Assembly (NCBI RefSeq): GCF_029263155.1
Contig: NZ_JAJCYB010000074.1
Location: 62,001 to 126,000, forward strand
Reading direction: 5' to 3'
DNA length: 64,000 bases
DNA from: Pseudonocardia sp.
GTDB lineage: Bacteria > Actinomycetota > Actinomycetes > Mycobacteriales > Pseudonocardiaceae
Program-made: the position numbers and the translations under genes
The notes under the pieces: generated by a model
Seen by the model: the letters and a program-made list of their open reading frames with translations, nothing else
What the model was told of the DNA's origin: nothing
Database searches by the model: none
Shown here: in pieces, positions 37,443-44,824 of the stretch
Position numbering within the stretch: position 1 is the stretch's first letter
Layout of the letters: every line of letters starts with the position of its first letter

Positions 37443-38059
37443 TCGGGGTGCTGCTGGTGGACGACCACGTGATCGTCCGGGAGGGGCTGCGCGGGATGCT
37501 CACCGCCGAGGACGACCTGCACGTCGTCGGTGAGGCGGGCAGCGGGCCGGAGGCCGTCGCGCTCGTCGGCGTCCGCGGTCCGGACGTGGTGCTGATGGAC
37601 CTGCGCATGCGCGGCGGTGACGGAGTGACCGCCACCGCGGCGATCACCGCCCGGTTCCCCGGCACCCGCGTCGTCGTCCTCACCACCTACGACACCGACG
37701 CCGACATCCTGCGCGCCGTGGAGGCCGGCGCGGCGGGCTACCTGCTCAAGGACTGCTCGCGGGCCGCGCTGACCTCCGCGATCCGCGCGGCGGCCCGCGG
37801 GGAGACGGTGCTGACCCCGTCGGTGGCCGCCCGGCTGGTCCACCGGATGCGGGGGCCGGTCCCCGAGTCGCTCTCTCCCCGCGAGATCCAGGTGCTCGAG
37901 CTGGTCGCCGTCGGGTGCACCAACGCCGAGATCGGCCGTCGGTTGCACATCGCCGAGGCCACGGTCAAGACCCACCTGCTGCGCACCTTCAGCAAGCTCG
38001 AGGTGTCCGACCGGACAGCCGCGGTGACGGTGGCGCGCAACCGCGGTCTGCTCGACTGA
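37439..38059 (+). CDS. NarL/LuxR-family response regulator
   Basis: 206 aa. Receiver domain with acidic pair LLVDDH, phospho-acceptor D54 in VLMDLRM and the conserved Lys in YLLKDC; C-terminal LuxR helix-turn-helix (LSPREIQVLELVAVG, then TNAEIGRRLHIAEATVKTHL). It is the last gene of the ABC-kinase-regulator operon. It is the best candidate to bind the 39-bp element found in front of three nearby units. Confidence 0.95.
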   Translation: MIGVLLVDDHVIVREGLRGMLTAEDDLHVVGEAGSGPEAVALVGVRGPDVVLMDLRMRGGDGVTATAAITARFPGTRVVVLTTYDTDADILRAVEAGAAGYLLKDCSRAALTSAIRAAARGETVLTPSVAARLVHRMRGPVPESLSPREIQVLELVAVGCTNAEIGRRLHIAEATVKTHLLRTFSKLEVSDRTAAVTVARNRGLLD

Positions 38060-38097
38060 CTGATCCCGGCGCCGCAGCCTGATCCCGGCGCCGCAGC
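38060..38097. repeat. 19-bp tandem direct repeat
   Basis: CTGATCCCGGCGCCGCAGC occurs at 38060-38078 and again at 38079-38097, right after the response-regulator stop. Its centre GGCGCC is palindromic. It may form part of a weak terminator. Confidence 0.8.
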
Positions 38098-38120
38098 CGC
38101 GCCTGTCGTGTGCGGGGTCC

Positions 38121-38185
38121 GCCGGACGGTGGACAGCCGCTTCGGTCGCACGGTGCTCACGCACACCCCGGCGGCGCGGCACGCT
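38121..38185 (+). promoter_or_regulatory. Repeated promoter element, copy C, ahead of the VOC genes
   Basis: The element covers 38121-38159. CACGCT (38180-38185) stands 6 bases before an ATG at 38192, the same geometry as copy B (32 against 33 bases from element to ATG). Confidence 0.6.
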
Positions 38186-38191
38186 CATCCC

Positions 38192-38218
38192 ATGCACCTC
38201 ACCGGGATCGCAACGTGA
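38192..38218 (+). CDS. 8-aa leader ORF coupled to the VOC gene
   Basis: ATG at 38192 encodes MHLTGIAT and stops in a TGA that overlaps the GTG start of the VOC gene (GTGA, 38215-38218). It sits where the leaderless start is expected from the promoter element. It could load ribosomes for the next gene. Confidence 0.4.
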   Translation: MHLTGIAT

Positions 38219-38637
38219 GACTGACCAGCAGCTACCCCGTGCTGATGAGCCGCGACATCACCACCGGCACGGCCTTCTACCGGGACACCCTCGGCTTCGA
38301 GGTGACCTTCGAGTCCGACTGGTACGTCAGCCTGCGCCACAGCGGGTTCGAGCTCGCCCTGCTGGACCCGACGCACGAGACCATCCCGGGGGGCTTCCGC
38401 GGGTCACCGGCCGGCGGCGTGCTGCTCAACCTCGAGGTCGACGACGTCGACGCCGTGCACGACGAGCTGGCCGGCCGGGACGGGATCGAGCTCGCCCTCC
38501 CGCTGCGCTCGGAGCGCTTCGGCCAGCGCCACTTCATCCTCGTCGGCCCCGACCGCGTCCTCATCGACGTCATCACCCCCATCGCCCCCGAGGGCGAGTA
38601 CGTCGAACGGTTCCTCGACGCGGAGGACCGGATATGA
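38215..38637 (+). CDS. VOC-family (glyoxalase/bleomycin-resistance-like) protein
   Basis: 140 aa. Two beta-alpha-beta-beta-beta modules are visible, with PVLMSRDITTGTAFYRDTLGF opening and FGQRHFILVGPDRVLIDVI closing. Metal ligands are not clear, so enzyme or antibiotic-binding function cannot be assigned. The GTG at 38215 overlaps the stop of an 8-codon leader. Its TGA overlaps an ATG at 38634 in ATGA, which leads into the next, broken VOC gene. Confidence 0.88.
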   Translation: MRLTSSYPVLMSRDITTGTAFYRDTLGFEVTFESDWYVSLRHSGFELALLDPTHETIPGGFRGSPAGGVLLNLEVDDVDAVHDELAGRDGIELALPLRSERFGQRHFILVGPDRVLIDVITPIAPEGEYVERFLDAEDRI

Positions 38638-38709
38638 CCACCAGCGCCACCCGCACCGCCACCACCGGCCGTCAGCAGGACGCCTTCCACGTCCACAGGG
38701 GACGGACCC

Positions 38710-39100
38710 GTGTCGATCAACCAGATCTTCGTCACCTGCCGGTCGCCGACATCGAGGCGAGCCAGGCCTTCTACCGGTCCCTCGGCTTCTCGCTCGACGA
38801 GCAGCTCACCGACGAGACCTCCGCCTACGTCGTCGTGTCCGACACCATCGCGGTCCAGCTCGCCACCCGGGACGAGTTCCGGGGCTTCACCGGCAAGGAC
38901 GTGCCGGCAGGCGCTGGGGTGATCCTCGCCCTCGGGTCGCCTCGCGCGAGCAGGTCGACCGGCTGACGGACACCGCGCTGCTCTCGGGCGGCGCACCGAC
39001 GAAGGAGCCGACCGATCTCGGCCGGCTCGACAACCGTGGCTTCGCCGATCCCGACGGCCACCACGTCGAGGCCGTCTACCTCGACACGGCAGCAGGCTGA
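38710..39100 (+). pseudogene. VOC-family gene broken by two single-base losses
   Basis: GTG at 38710, with AGGGGA before it, starts SINQIFVT; the expected continuation LPVADIEASQAFYRSLGF lies in the next frame, so one base is missing near 38737. The frame then reads to GVILALG, and the expected REQVDRLTDTALL lies in the third frame, so a second base is missing near 38937. The C-terminal frame ends at 39100 (HHVEAVYLDTAAG). Without these losses it would be a normal VOC protein of about 130 aa. Sequencing error at two sites is the alternative; in that case the gene is intact and follows the first VOC gene. Confidence 0.82.
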
Positions 39101-39147
39101 TCAGCGCTGTCGTGACACCACCGCCGAACCGAAAGAGGAGAACCACC

Positions 39148-39963
39148 ATGTCCGAAGGCACCGTGACATCGGGCGACGGCACCACCATCGCCTACACGGC
39201 GTGGGGTGACGGCGACCCGATCGTCATCATCGACGGCGCGACCGCCCATCGCGTCACCACCCCGGAGAACGCTGTGGCGGCCGAACTGCTTGCCGACGAG
39301 TTCCTCGTGATCAACTATGACCGTCGCGGCCGCGGGGAGAGCGGCGACACCGCGCCGTACGCCGTCGAGCGGGAGTTCGAGGATCTGGCCGCGGTCATCG
39401 AGCAGGCGGGCCACGGGCGCCCGGCGACGGTCTTCGGCTGGTCGTCGGGCGGGAACCTCGCCCTGGGCGCCGCGCAGAGCGGTGTCCCGGTCGCGCGGGT
39501 GGCGCTGTTCGAGCCCAGCGCGGCCGTCGACGATGCGCGTCCCCCGCTGCCGGCGGACTACGTCGAACGTCTCGAGGCCGCTGTCGCCGACGGCCGACCC
39601 GGTGACGCGGTCGCCCTGTTCATGACCGCGGCCGCGATGATGCCGGAGGAGATGGTCGACGGGATGCGGGGGGAGGACTGGTGGCCGGGGCTGGAGGCGA
39701 TCGCCCCCACCATCGCCTATGACGGCCGCCAGGTCGGCGACGCCCTGTCCGGCACGCCCCTTCGCGCCGACCTCTGGGACGACGTCGACGTCCCGGTCCT
39801 GGTCATGCACGGCATCGACACCTGGCCGGCCATGGCCGCCGGCGCGCGCGCCGTCGCCGCCCACCTGTCCACCGCGACGCTGCGGCCCGTGCCGGGCCAG
39901 GAGCACAGCACCACGCCCGACGTCCTCGCCGCCGCGCTGCGCGAGTTCGTCAAGGAGAGCTGA
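39148..39963 (+). CDS. Alpha/beta-fold hydrolase
   Basis: 271 aa. Nucleophile elbow GWSSGG, a conserved DRRGRGESGD loop, acid residue region VLVMHGIDTWP and catalytic His in GQEHSTTP place it in the alpha/beta hydrolases. There is no signal peptide. The ATG at 39148 has AGAGGAG before it. It lies between two broken genes and is the only clearly intact gene of this stretch between 38.7 and 40.4 kb. The substrate is unknown. Confidence 0.9.
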   Translation: MSEGTVTSGDGTTIAYTAWGDGDPIVIIDGATAHRVTTPENAVAAELLADEFLVINYDRRGRGESGDTAPYAVEREFEDLAAVIEQAGHGRPATVFGWSSGGNLALGAAQSGVPVARVALFEPSAAVDDARPPLPADYVERLEAAVADGRPGDAVALFMTAAAMMPEEMVDGMRGEDWWPGLEAIAPTIAYDGRQVGDALSGTPLRADLWDDVDVPVLVMHGIDTWPAMAAGARAVAAHLSTATLRPVPGQEHSTTPDVLAAALREFVKES

Positions 39964-39964
39964 C

Positions 39965-40316
39965 ATGGGAAGGATCGTGCTGACCGAGTTCATCTCCCTC
40001 GACGGCGTCGTGGAGGCACCCGGCGGGGAGGAGTTCCGGTACCCGAACTGGAGCTTCGAGTTCGATCGAGGACCCGAGGGCGAGGTGTTCAAGGAACGGG
40101 AGTCGCTCGCGGCGGCTGCCCTCCTGCTCGGCCGCAGGAGCCCAGGGGCTGCTCGCCCACGACCTGGTCGACGAGATCCACCTCATGGCCTCGCCCGTCG
40201 TCCTCGGACACGGCCGCACACTCTGGGCACGGACACCGGACAAGACGGCGTGGACGCTGACCGAGGCCACGGTCTACGGCGACAGCACCCTCGTCACCAT
40301 CTACGAACGCAGGTGA
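39965..40316 (+). pseudogene. RibD/dihydrofolate-reductase-like gene with an internal deletion
   Basis: The ATG at 39965 gives MGRIVLTEFISLDGVVEAPGG to AAALLLGRR, the normal first third of a DHFR/RibD-C-type protein. The next part (about 60 residues, YEGFAAAWP to VAGS region in relatives) is missing, and the final third, QGLLAHDLVDEIHLMASPVVLG to VTIYERR, follows in a different frame and ends at 40316. The junction is near 40138. This protein cannot be functional. The first gene copy follows the hydrolase stop by 1 base (TGACATG), so it was once its operon partner. Confidence 0.85.
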
Positions 40317-40436
40317 CCGGCCCGTCCGGGTCCGTTGAAGCCGTGGCCGCCGTCCTCGGCGACGAGGTACTCGACCCCGGACGCCGCGCTCGCGCAGCAG
40401 GGCGACGTGGTCCGACTCGGCCTGCACCACGCGCCC
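40317..40436 (-). pseudogene. C-terminal fragment of an alpha/beta hydrolase or S9-type peptidase
   Basis: Read leftward, QAESDHVALLRERGV and then, after one extra base, EYLVAEDGGHGFNGPGRAGH can be read. This matches the last part of S9/prolyl-oligopeptidase-like hydrolases, including the catalytic His in GHGF. Only about 40 residues remain and there is no start. It lies right after the ArsR-like gene stop. Confidence 0.6.
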
Positions 40437-40440
40437 GCGC

Positions 40441-41127
40441 TCACGCCCGCGGCGCCTCGGCGACGTAGGCGATGCACAGGTGCGGCTCCACGAACGGCGC
40501 CAACCCGGTCACCTCCGCCGACGGGCCTGCCCCGTCCAGCAGCCCCCGCAGCAGGCCCAGGTGCAGCGAGCACACGACCTCGGGATGCTCCGTGGCCACC
40601 GCGCGGAACGGGCAGTGGTGCAGCCGGATCTGGGTCGCGTCTGCACCGGGCACGACGTCGGGCTCGAACCCGAGCTCGGCGAACACACCGCTGATGCGGG
40701 CCAGCGACTCCTCCAGCGAGAGCACGGGCTGCTCGCCGGTGCGGACGGGGTGCGCCGCCGCCGCGGCGCGCCCGGCGCGTTCGGCGCGCTGCGCCCGCTC
40801 CGCCGGGTCGTCGGCCCAGTGCGCGGCGAGGAACCCGGCGAGGAGCTCGTAGCCCGCGGGCGGCTCACCCGCGGTGGACGGGTGGTAGAGCATCCGCGGC
40901 CGCCCCCGCCGACCGGCGGCTTCGGCGCGCGCGTGCACCAACCCGGCACCGGCGAGGACGTCCAGGTGCGAGCGCACCGTGGTGACGTGCAGCCCGCACT
41001 GCACGGCGAGCTCCTGGGCGGTGAGCGGAACGTCGGCGGCGCGCAGCCGGTCCAGCAGCCGCACGCGGCTGGGCACGGCGAGCGCACCGTGGGTGCGGTG
41101 CCGCGCGGCCGCATCGTTGCTACACAC
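40441..41127 (-). CDS. ArsR-like winged-helix regulator with C-terminal Cys/His motif
   Basis: 228 aa. The N-terminal winged helix covers about residues 15-85 (ELAVQCGLHVTTVRSHLDVLAGAGLV as HTH). The C-terminal part carries LHHCPFRAVATEHPEVVCSLH, a Cys-x13-Cys-type pattern with nearby His, as in regulators that hold a metal or Fe-S cluster (SufR-like). Metal or cluster binding is inferred. The GTG at 41127 has AAGGTAGGG upstream. It is divergent from the GAF-LytTR gene with 74 bp between, so it may regulate itself or that gene. Confidence 0.85.
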   Translation of the reverse strand: MCSNDAAARHRTHGALAVPSRVRLLDRLRAADVPLTAQELAVQCGLHVTTVRSHLDVLAGAGLVHARAEAAGRRGRPRMLYHPSTAGEPPAGYELLAGFLAAHWADDPAERAQRAERAGRAAAAAHPVRTGEQPVLSLEESLARISGVFAELGFEPDVVPGADATQIRLHHCPFRAVATEHPEVVCSLHLGLLRGLLDGAGPSAEVTGLAPFVEPHLCIAYVAEAPRA

Positions 41128-41201
41128 AGCCCTACCTTCTTTCCGAGGACCGTCATAGTCTAAAACCTCCGTTTCGGGAGACGGGGACAGGTGCGCAGAC
41201 G

Positions 41202-42581
41202 GTGGTGGCGAGGCATGTCGACGAGCGTGAACGGCTCACCCGGAGCGCGTGGGAGCGCTTCGCCGCAGGCGAGGACGAGATCGAGGGGATACCGGCGCTG
41301 ATCCTGCTGTCGTGGCAGCGCAGCCGCGACCTCTACTGCGTCGACCCCTTGCAGGTCAGCGCGCCCCTGGCGACCGGCCCCGGAGGCACCTCCCTGCGCG
41401 ACGGCGGCGTCGTCGCGCAGCTCGGCGGGATCGCGTCCCGGCTCGCCCAGGGCATCGACGGCTCGCTGACGACCGTCACCGACGGGTCCGGCCGGGTGCT
41501 CGCGGCCTGGGGGGCGCCCGGCGTCCGGCGGCGCGCGGCGGGCGTCAACCTGGCACCGATGTTCGCCTGGTCGGAGTGCGCGGCCGGCACCAACGGCATG
41601 GGCACCGTACTCGGGCAGGTCCGGCCGGTGTCGGTCCGCGGCGCCGAACACTGGTGCGCGCCGCTGCACGACTGGACCTGCAACGCGATCTCGGTCCTCG
41701 ACACGGTGACCGGGGTGCCGGTCGCCGCGCTGAGCGTGTCGCAGTGGCGCAGGGAGGCGGGCAGTTCCCTCCCCGGGCGGCTGGACCAGGCGGTGTCGGC
41801 GATCAGGCGCCAGCTGCATGCGGCCGCCGTCGGCGACGGCGCCGAGTTGGCGCTGGCCTTCGAGGCCGCGGACCGCGCGGCGGCGCCGGGGCGGGCGGTG
41901 CTGGCCGCGGACGCCGCGGGCCGCGTCGTCGCAGCCAACGCCCGCGCCCGCACCGTCTGTGACCACCTGCCGGCCGTGCCCGCGACCGACCCGGCCGACC
42001 GGCCCCCGGTCGTGTCGTTCCGGATGCGGGAGGTCGTGCGGGAGGCGCAGCGGTGGATCCGGTCGGACCCGCAGTGGACGCGGGCGGTGCTGCTCGACGT
42101 CCTCGGCGAGGATCTCGCGTTCGCCGTCCGGCCGGTCCGGGCCCGCGACGAGTGCATCGGGGTCGTGCTGGTGGGCGTGGACGGCGTGGACGGCGAGATC
42201 CCGGGCGGCCGCGAGGTGGAGCCTCCACCCGACCCGGACCGACCCTTCCGGATGGTCGGCATCCGCGGGAACCGGCTGATCCTGATCGCGCCCGAGGAGA
42301 TCCGGTACGCCGAGGCCGACCGGCACGTCGTGTGGCTCGTGACCGACCGGGGCCGGGTGCGGGCCGCCGAACGCGGACTCGCCCACGTCGAGGACCGGCT
42401 CCGGCGGTTCGGCTTCCTGCGGGTGCACCGCAGCTACCTCGTCAACGTCGGCCGCATCCGCGAGGTCGAGCGCGGGATCGGCCCCGGCACGCTGACCGTG
42501 AGCACCCGGCACCACGGACGCGAGGCCGTGCCGGTGTCGCGCCGGCACGTGCCGCGGCTGCGGGCGGCGCTCGGGATGTGA
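41202..42581 (+). CDS. GAF-domain transcriptional regulator with C-terminal LytTR DNA-binding domain
   Basis: 459 aa. The N-terminal half matches AcoR-type sensor regions (LSWQRSRD, then a GAF domain about residues 80-210 with WSECAAGTNGMGTVL). The C-terminal 110 residues are a LytTR domain (IAPEEIRYAEADRHVVWLVT, FLRVHRSYLVNVGRI). There is no sigma-54 AAA+ domain, so this is a GAF-LytTR combination rather than an AcoR activator. It is convergent with an acyl-CoA dehydrogenase gene, and the two share a terminator hairpin. The ligand of the GAF domain is unknown. Confidence 0.9.
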   Translation: MVARHVDERERLTRSAWERFAAGEDEIEGIPALILLSWQRSRDLYCVDPLQVSAPLATGPGGTSLRDGGVVAQLGGIASRLAQGIDGSLTTVTDGSGRVLAAWGAPGVRRRAAGVNLAPMFAWSECAAGTNGMGTVLGQVRPVSVRGAEHWCAPLHDWTCNAISVLDTVTGVPVAALSVSQWRREAGSSLPGRLDQAVSAIRRQLHAAAVGDGAELALAFEAADRAAAPGRAVLAADAAGRVVAANARARTVCDHLPAVPATDPADRPPVVSFRMREVVREAQRWIRSDPQWTRAVLLDVLGEDLAFAVRPVRARDECIGVVLVGVDGVDGEIPGGREVEPPPDPDRPFRMVGIRGNRLILIAPEEIRYAEADRHVVWLVTDRGRVRAAERGLAHVEDRLRRFGFLRVHRSYLVNVGRIREVERGIGPGTLTVSTRHHGREAVPVSRRHVPRLRAALGM

Positions 42582-42607
42582 CACCCGGCGGGGGCCACAT
42601 CCCGAGC
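42569..42607. terminator. Bidirectional hairpin between convergent genes, overlapping the regulator stop
   Basis: GCTCGGGATGTG (42569-42580) pairs perfectly with 42596-42607 around a 15-base loop. The left arm contains most of the TGA stop (42579-42581) of the GAF-LytTR gene; the acyl-CoA dehydrogenase stop is 4 bases past the right arm. Confidence 0.75.
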
Positions 42608-42610
42608 CGG

Positions 42611-43948
42611 TCAGCGGAGCAGGGCCTCCTCGCCCCGGTGGACGACGGTGCCGATCGTCTCCATCTCCTTGGTGAACTCGACGAACTCGTTGTCCATCAG
42701 CGCGCGCGGGTTGAACCCCGGGCTCGCGAGCACGCCGTGCACCCGGCGGCGCTGCATCCCGAAGTTCCCGCCGTCGTAGATCGGGAAGATCGCCGCCTCC
42801 CGCAGGTACTTCTCGAACATGTGCTTGCGGTCCGCGCTGTTCACCCCGACCACCTGCATGCACTTGTAGACGCTGTCGAACAGCGTCTCCGTGCAGTAGG
42901 TCTTGTTCATCGCGCCGATCAGCTCACCGTGGTAGTCGTGCTCGTCGATGTAGTGGGCCGCCTTGTAGCAGAAGTACCGGCAGGCCTCGATGCGGGCGGC
43001 GACGTCGCCGAGCACGTACCCCACGTTCTGGAAGTGGATCATGGGCTGGGGCGAGCCCGCGGTGTAGGTCTTCGCCCAGTCCAGCGCGGCCTCGTACGCG
43101 GCCCGGGCCACACCCACCGCGGCGATCCCGGCGACCGGGCCCGACCACGCGAAGTTGCGGTTGATGAGCAGGTCGCCGTGGCCGTGGGTGCCCTCGATCA
43201 GGTTGTCCGCCGGGATCCGCGCGTCGGTGAACACGATCTCCGAGTTGGGCGTGAGTCGGTGACCGAAGCTGTCGATGATGGAGTACGTCACCCCGGGCGT
43301 GCCGCGCTCGACGAGCACCGCCGACAGGCCCTCGGTGCCGCCCCGGTCCGGGTCGGTGCGCACCACCACGAGGTTGACGTTCGCGCCCTGACCGTCCCAA
43401 CCGCCGACGTTGCACGGCCAGTACTTGCGGCCGTTGAGCACGTACTCGTCGCCGTCGCGGCGCGCGGTCACGCCGATGCCGACCGGGTGCGCGAGCGGGG
43501 CGTCGAAGTTGGCGGTGCCGCCCGGGGTGCCCGGCGGCTCGCTCGCCGCGTAGCCGGCGATGAACTCACCGGACGGGTCGGACGTCGCCGCCTCCATCAC
43601 CCGCCTCTTCTGGTCCTCGGTGCCCCAGTACCAGACCGGCAGCAGCGCCAGCCCGTTCACCAGCACGGTGCAGGCGAAGCCCGGGTCGACCGCGCAGATC
43701 TCCTCCGCGGCGATGATCAGCTCGATGTTCGTCAGCCCACCCCCGCCGTACTCCTTCGGGAGCATGCCGAACGCGATCCCGCGTCGGTACGCCTCGACGT
43801 AGGCCGGCTTCGTCAGTTGGAACGCCTTGAGCGGGTCGGGCTCCCGGTCCGCGTCGCGCACCACCGGCGCGAGTACGTTCTCGGCGAAGTCGCGCGCCAG
43901 CGTCTGCACGGCCTTCTGCTCCGGGCTGAGGGTGAAGTCGATCGCCAT
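42611..43948 (-). CDS. Acyl-CoA dehydrogenase
   Basis: 445 aa, longer than the usual 380-400. N-terminal helices (LSPEQKAVQTLARDFAENVLAP), the beta-domain region with YAASEPPGTPGG and the C-terminal FAD/four-helix part are recognisable. The residues of the catalytic base cannot be fixed by eye. The extra length lies around the KYWPCNVGGWDGQGANVN loop and the C-terminus. It likely oxidises an acyl-CoA or related thioester with an electron-transfer flavoprotein partner. A globin gene follows 133 bp upstream on the same strand. Confidence 0.93.
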   Translation of the reverse strand: MAIDFTLSPEQKAVQTLARDFAENVLAPVVRDADREPDPLKAFQLTKPAYVEAYRRGIAFGMLPKEYGGGGLTNIELIIAAEEICAVDPGFACTVLVNGLALLPVWYWGTEDQKRRVMEAATSDPSGEFIAGYAASEPPGTPGGTANFDAPLAHPVGIGVTARRDGDEYVLNGRKYWPCNVGGWDGQGANVNLVVVRTDPDRGGTEGLSAVLVERGTPGVTYSIIDSFGHRLTPNSEIVFTDARIPADNLIEGTHGHGDLLINRNFAWSGPVAGIAAVGVARAAYEAALDWAKTYTAGSPQPMIHFQNVGYVLGDVAARIEACRYFCYKAAHYIDEHDYHGELIGAMNKTYCTETLFDSVYKCMQVVGVNSADRKHMFEKYLREAAIFPIYDGGNFGMQRRRVHGVLASPGFNPRALMDNEFVEFTKEMETIGTVVHRGEEALLR

Positions 43949-44081
43949 GTCGTTCTCCCCGTCTGTCTCACGATGTCCGGCGCGGACGATGCAGGGCCGG
44001 GCGGACGGGGGTGAAGCGCGCTGGCACGAACGGCGTCCGGGGCGGCATCGGCGACGCCGCTGCGGGCACGACCGCGTGCCC

Positions 44082-44669
44082 TCAGTTCGACCCCGGCACC
44101 GTGCCCTGCAGCCGGGGTACCGCCGGGGCGGCGCGGTCCCGGGGCGCGCGTGGCTCGGGCAGCGCCACCGGGGACTGCCCGCCCGCGATCTCCTCGTCGT
44201 CGACGGCGTCGGCTCCGGCGATCATGTGCGCCGCAACCCACTGGTACAGGGCGATCCACGACGAGCTCAGCGCACCCGAGTACGCCGGGCCCGCAACCTC
44301 CCGCACGGCTCGGGTGAGGGCGTGCCCGATGTAGCCGTAGTGCACGTTCTCGACCCCGTAGCGCGTGCGGTGGGTGGCCCCCAGCCGCCGCAGCACGACC
44401 TCCAGCTCGGCCGTGTCCGCCGTGGCGATCTGGGCGATGGCGCCCAGCAGGACGTCGGTCATCGTCTGCATCTGGGCGGACATGTCCTCCTGGAACATGC
44501 CCCGCAGCTGCGGCGCCATCTCGAACAGGCTCGCGTAGAACTCCTCGGCGAGCCGGACCGGCCGCTCGGCCACCGCCAGGCACGAGGCCTGCACCGCCTC
44601 GATCACCGCCCGCGACGGTCGCCGCACCCCTGGATGGTCGCTCACCGTGCCCACCTCGAGCCCCTGCAT
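44082..44669 (-). CDS. Single-domain globin
   Basis: 195 aa. Non-truncated globin fold with a distal-side [12 protein letters not shown] helix and proximal His at residue 100 in [20 protein letters not shown] Pro/Ala/Arg-rich tail of about 35 residues follows, with no reductase domain. The ATG at 44669 has AAGGCGG before it. It may bind O2 or NO, possibly together with the neighbouring acyl-CoA dehydrogenase, but nothing in the sequence proves it. Confidence 0.88.
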   Translation of the reverse strand: MQGLEVGTVSDHPGVRRPSRAVIEAVQASCLAVAERPVRLAEEFYASLFEMAPQLRGMFQEDMSAQMQTMTDVLLGAIAQIATADTAELEVVLRRLGATHRTRYGVENVHYGYIGHALTRAVREVAGPAYSGALSSSWIALYQWVAAHMIAGADAVDDEEIAGGQSPVALPEPRAPRDRAAPAVPRLQGTVPGSN

Positions 44670-44824
44670 CGTGCCGCCTTCCGTCGACCGCGCCGGCGCG
44701 CGTGACGCAGCACCGACACAGGTGTATCGGCGCGGGAGCGGCAGGCGTTGCGCTCCGGCCCGGATCGGCGTGTCCACGGGCGCACGATGGGCGCGCCGTA
44801 CTCGGGCGCGCCTAGGATCGGGGC

